Below are positions 61,527-64,000 of a stretch of DNA of 64,000 nucleotides, piece by piece; position 1 is the first letter of the stretch; each line of letters begins with the position of its first letter. Origin of the DNA: Burkholderia sp. Ax-1719 (lineage in GTDB: Bacteria > Pseudomonadota > Gammaproteobacteria > Burkholderiales > Burkholderiaceae); the NCBI RefSeq assembly GCF_011753055.1, contig NZ_VWWJ01000002.1:434001-498000 (forward strand), in the 5' to 3' direction. Both the position numbers and the translations under genes were made by a program. Under the pieces are notes generated by a model. That model did no database searches. It was not told where the DNA came from and saw only the letters and a list, made by a program, of their open reading frames with translations.

Positions 61527-62708
61527 ATGGAGACGAGATGGGCCCCGGAAGAGGGCCAGGACGCGAGCGCCGTGGCGGGCATCGACGTTCCGCAGTTCAG
61601 CGCGCTACTCGCGCGCATCTACCAGGGGCCGCTCGAAACGGTGCCCTGGAAGGCCGCGCTGGAACTGATACGCGTCCATCTGGACGCGAGCTATACCACG
61701 CTGATCCTGCGCTCGCCTTCGAGCGACCGGCGTGGGCTGATGGTTCACGCGGCCGAAAGCGGCGCGGGCGCGCCCAACGACGCGTCGTATAACGACTATT
61801 ACTATTCGCTCGATCCGTTCGTGGGCCTGCCCGCCGAGCGCGTGGTGACCGTGGACGAGGTATTCGGCGAAACCGGCTGGCTCTCTAGCGAGCTATACAA
61901 GCAGTTCCTGCAACCCGCCGATGTGCGCTACATCATGGGCGCGGATCTGCGCACCGAAACCGGCGTGGAGTGTCGCTTTCGCGTCTGCCGCAAACATGGC
62001 GTCGCGCATTTTTCCGCGCGTGACAAGGCGTTTTGCGCACTGCTGCTGCCGCATCTGCGCCGTGCAGTGGAACTGCATTCGCGCCTGGACGTGGTGGAGT
62101 CCGAGCGCACGCTCTACGCCAGCGCCATCGACCGCATGCTGGTGGGCACGGTCACGCTCGACGAAAGCGGCGCGATCATGAGCACCAATAGCGTCGCCGA
62201 TGAAATCCTCGCGGAAGCCGATGGCATGCGCATCGCGCACGGCCATGTGGAAGCCACCGATAGCCACGAAAACCGCACGCTGCAGCGGTTGATCCGCCAC
62301 GCGATGATGGGGCATTTCGGCACCGCCGGGCCGCTGGTGGAGGCGATGCCGGTCACGCGCAGCGGCGACCGGCCGAAGCTGGGCGTGCTGGTGCGCACGG
62401 TGCCGCTGTCCGACTGGTCCGAGGACAATCGCCGCCGTCCCGCAACGGTGCTGTTCTTGCGCGACCCGGACCGCAAATCGCAGCGCTCGCAGGAGATTGT
62501 GCGCAAGCTGTTCGACCTCACGCCCGCCGAGACCTCGCTTGCGCTGCTGCTCACCAACGGCCTCACGCTCGAAGAAGCTGCCGAGGAACTGGGCATCAGC
62601 AAGAACACGGCGCGCGCGCATCTGCGCTCGATCTTTTCGAAGACGGGTGTGACGCGTCAGGCCACGCTCGTGCGGATTCTGCTGGGCAGCGTGGTCCCGC
62701 TGGGCTAA
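61527..62708 (+). CDS. LuxR-family transcriptional regulator
   Basis: The 393-residue protein has an N-terminal sensor region (about 20-200, helical and PAS/GAF-like), a central segment and a C-terminal LuxR helix-turn-helix (FDLTPAETSLALLLTNG, then EEAAEELGISKNTARAHLRS). It is not a classical acyl-homoserine-lactone LuxR (too long; the signature aromatic residues are not evident). The ATG at 61527 has GGAG 9 bp upstream. Placed between the esterase/RibB/SDR operon and the LLM oxidoreductase, it is the likely activator of both. Confidence 0.9.
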   Translation: METRWAPEEGQDASAVAGIDVPQFSALLARIYQGPLETVPWKAALELIRVHLDASYTTLILRSPSSDRRGLMVHAAESGAGAPNDASYNDYYYSLDPFVGLPAERVVTVDEVFGETGWLSSELYKQFLQPADVRYIMGADLRTETGVECRFRVCRKHGVAHFSARDKAFCALLLPHLRRAVELHSRLDVVESERTLYASAIDRMLVGTVTLDESGAIMSTNSVADEILAEADGMRIAHGHVEATDSHENRTLQRLIRHAMMGHFGTAGPLVEAMPVTRSGDRPKLGVLVRTVPLSDWSEDNRRRPATVLFLRDPDRKSQRSQEIVRKLFDLTPAETSLALLLTNGLTLEEAAEELGISKNTARAHLRSIFSKTGVTRQATLVRILLGSVVPLG

Positions 62709-62762
62709 CCCGCCGTGATGAAGCGGCGTACGAAAGGCGGCCTCAGCGTCGCCTTTCGTGCC

Positions 62763-63113
62763 TTAAACAAGGTGTTTTTGCGTGAGCACCAGCAATGCGC
62801 CGTTGCGATCCTCCAGCACCGCGCGCAATTCGTGTGGTCCTTGCTGCACCGGCACGCGCACCGACGCGCCCGCCGCCACCACGCGCGCCATCGCCGCATA
62901 TAAATCGTCATCCTCAGCAATCTTGAAGGTGAGCGCGGGACGCTCGACGATACGCTCGTCGCCCGCTACCAGCGCGATCGTGAGCGGACCGCCTTCCAGC
63001 GCGCAATAGCGCTCGCCATCTCGCATTTTCACCGTCAGCCCGAGACCGTCGACAAAGAACGGCAGCGCCGTGTCGATCGTCTCCACCGGGTACAGCATCA
63101 TCGAAGCCTTCAT
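62763..63113 (-). CDS. VOC-family protein
   Basis: The 116-residue protein has the VOC fold: MLYPVETIDTALPFFVDGLG at the N-terminus and VLEDRNGALLVLTQKH at the C-terminus. The usual metal-binding Glu/His set is not obvious, so it may be a binding protein rather than an enzyme. Start ATG at 63113. It is convergent with the LuxR gene and divergent from the LLM oxidoreductase, and could belong to the same catabolic locus. Confidence 0.85.
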   Translation of the reverse strand: MKASMMLYPVETIDTALPFFVDGLGLTVKMRDGERYCALEGGPLTIALVAGDERIVERPALTFKIAEDDDLYAAMARVVAAGASVRVPVQQGPHELRAVLEDRNGALLVLTQKHLV

Positions 63114-63392
63114 CGCTTTTTTCCCCTTGATTCATGTCTTGTGTGGTCATGCCACGAGGCGATCCTAACGCGCGCATCGCCGCGCGCCATGTCCGATTGG
63201 ACTAGGCCGCAAAGCCTTTCTGTGGCGGCTTCAATGCCTGCTTCAACGCGTTAATCCAAACAGACGATGCAGCACGAGCCCTGCGCGCCGACACTTCGTT
63301 TCGTGGACCGTCACGCGGTTCCCAGTTCGCCCACCTTGCCCATCCACGGCGCGGCACGGCGGCAAGACCGACACAACAAGGAGACACCCGCG

Positions 63393-64000
63393 ATGAAGTT
63401 TTCCCTGATCTACGAAGCCCAGACCACCGATGCGTCGCGCGAGGGCGACCACCGCGTCTTCAAGGAGACCGTCGAACAGGCGCTGCTGGCCGAGCAGATG
63501 GGCTTCGACACCGTCTGGTGCGTCGAGCACACCTCGCTGACGAATTACGCGCACATGAGCGCGCCGGAAACCTTTCTCGCCTATCTCGCGGGCCGCACCA
63601 CACGCATCGGCCTCGGGCATGGCGTGATCTGCCTGCCGCCCGCCATGAACCATCCGATCAAGGTGGCGGAGCGCGTGGCGATGCTCGACATTCTTTCGCA
63701 GGGTCGTGTGCATTTCGGCGTCGGCAAGGGCGGCAGCCAGCAGGAAGCGGGCGCGTTTGGTTACGACCTCGCAGAACTGCAACCGATGATCGACGAATCG
63801 ATGTATCTCGTGCCGAAGATGTTCGTGCAGGACGAGATCGAGCACAACGGCCAATATATCAAGATTCCTAAGCGTCCGATTCACCCGAAGCCGTATCAGG
63901 ATCCGCATCCGCCCATGTACATGGCCTGTACCAATAGCGACGGCCTGCTGCGCGCGGGGCAACGCGGTCTGGGCGCGCTGGTGCTGGGCTTTGGCGGCCC
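63393..64000 (+). CDS. LLM-class flavin-dependent oxidoreductase (bacterial luciferase-like), 3' end outside window
   Basis: About 202 codons are visible from the ATG at 63393, with AAGGAG 9 bp upstream. It has the luciferase-like TIM-barrel opening MKFSLIYEAQT, AEQMGFDTVWCVEHTSL, the GHGVICLPPAMNHPIKVAER loop and GRVHFGVGKGGSQQE. These enzymes use reduced FMN or F420 to oxygenate ketones, alkanesulfonates or similar compounds; a Baeyer-Villiger-type or hydroxylase role would suit the adjacent esterase and SDR genes. The C-terminus is not in the window. Confidence 0.9.
   Translation, partial: MKFSLIYEAQTTDASREGDHRVFKETVEQALLAEQMGFDTVWCVEHTSLTNYAHMSAPETFLAYLAGRTTRIGLGHGVICLPPAMNHPIKVAERVAMLDILSQGRVHFGVGKGGSQQEAGAFGYDLAELQPMIDESMYLVPKMFVQDEIEHNGQYIKIPKRPIHPKPYQDPHPPMYMACTNSDGLLRAGQRGLGALVLGFGG

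Noticed and set aside
63114..63392. A 61-codon minus-strand frame (63202-63387) in the gap before the LLM gene.
   Set aside because: No ribosome site, no recognisable sequence, Arg/Ala-rich; the gap is better read as a divergent promoter region.
1..64000. Searched by eye for tRNA/rRNA genes, CRISPR arrays, insertion sequences and prophage genes.
   Set aside because: No T-loop consensus with a matching acceptor stem, no regularly spaced repeats, no transposase, integrase or phage structural gene was seen.

Overview
The window looks like chromosomal DNA from a member of Burkholderia sensu lato (Paraburkholderia/Caballeronia-like betaproteobacterium). The reasons are uniformly high GC, dense LysR/MarR/MocR/AraC regulator-enzyme pairs, a Burkholderia-type trimeric porin, a DUF4148 protein, an alpha-proteobacteria-unlike PstS with a Pho box, and a Phc-type methyl-ester quorum-sensing operon of the kind known from Ralstonia and Cupriavidus. 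Genus is inference. I see no rRNA, tRNA, CRISPR array, insertion sequence or prophage. Both ends cut a gene: a HisD-family dehydrogenase on the left and an LLM flavin-dependent oxidoreductase on the right.

Layout. 1-11 kb: HisD-family dehydrogenase divergent from a LacI regulator; a lone pstS with a Pho box; an XRE/MmyB regulator divergent from an NAD-epimerase-like SDR; LysR divergent from an Old Yellow Enzyme reductase; DUF4148 protein; GST; MarR plus MFS exporter; a hicAB toxin-antitoxin pair with a perfect palindrome at its start. 11-23 kb: small membrane protein and DUF2071 protein (overlapping 3' ends), GFA-family protein, a two-component system, a Rieske protein, a MocR regulator preceded by 11-bp-phased direct repeats, an orphan plus-strand terminator (candidate sRNA), a PAP2-phosphatase lipoprotein fused to an autotransporter-type repeat, LysR, porin, and a short PAS/chemoreceptor-like protein.

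23-31 kb holds two catabolic loci. The first is cupin / FAD amine oxidase / cupin / AraC. The second is a 2-hydroxyacid dehydrogenase divergent from SDR-MFS-HTH-citrate synthase, with two nearly identical 17-bp inverted repeats between them. 31-38 kb: chemoreceptor, VOC protein, then the four-gene phcB-phcS-phcR-phcQ-like operon (methyltransferase, six-TM histidine kinase, single-domain receiver, receiver with a novel C-terminal half). This is the most interesting system here: PhcB would make a 3-hydroxy fatty acid methyl ester, PhcS would sense it, and the two receivers would relay the signal.

38-46 kb: phospholipase C/AcpA-like phosphoesterase, Tat-exported berberine-bridge FAD oxidase, small secreted proteins, a low-GC decayed patch, an MHS transporter plus M20 amidohydrolase operon, a nested inverted repeat and a frameshifted small gene. 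46-57 kb: a complete osmoprotectant ABC operon with a long leader, FAD amino acid oxidase plus ACS-family MFS, aldo/keto reductase, LysR, a membrane protein and an HD-domain protein. 57-64 kb: a four-gene overlapping catabolic operon (alpha/beta hydrolase, enoyl-CoA hydratase/isomerase, RibB with a dead RibA half, SDR) next to a LuxR regulator and an LLM flavin monooxygenase. The riboflavin gene there plausibly supplies flavin for the monooxygenase.
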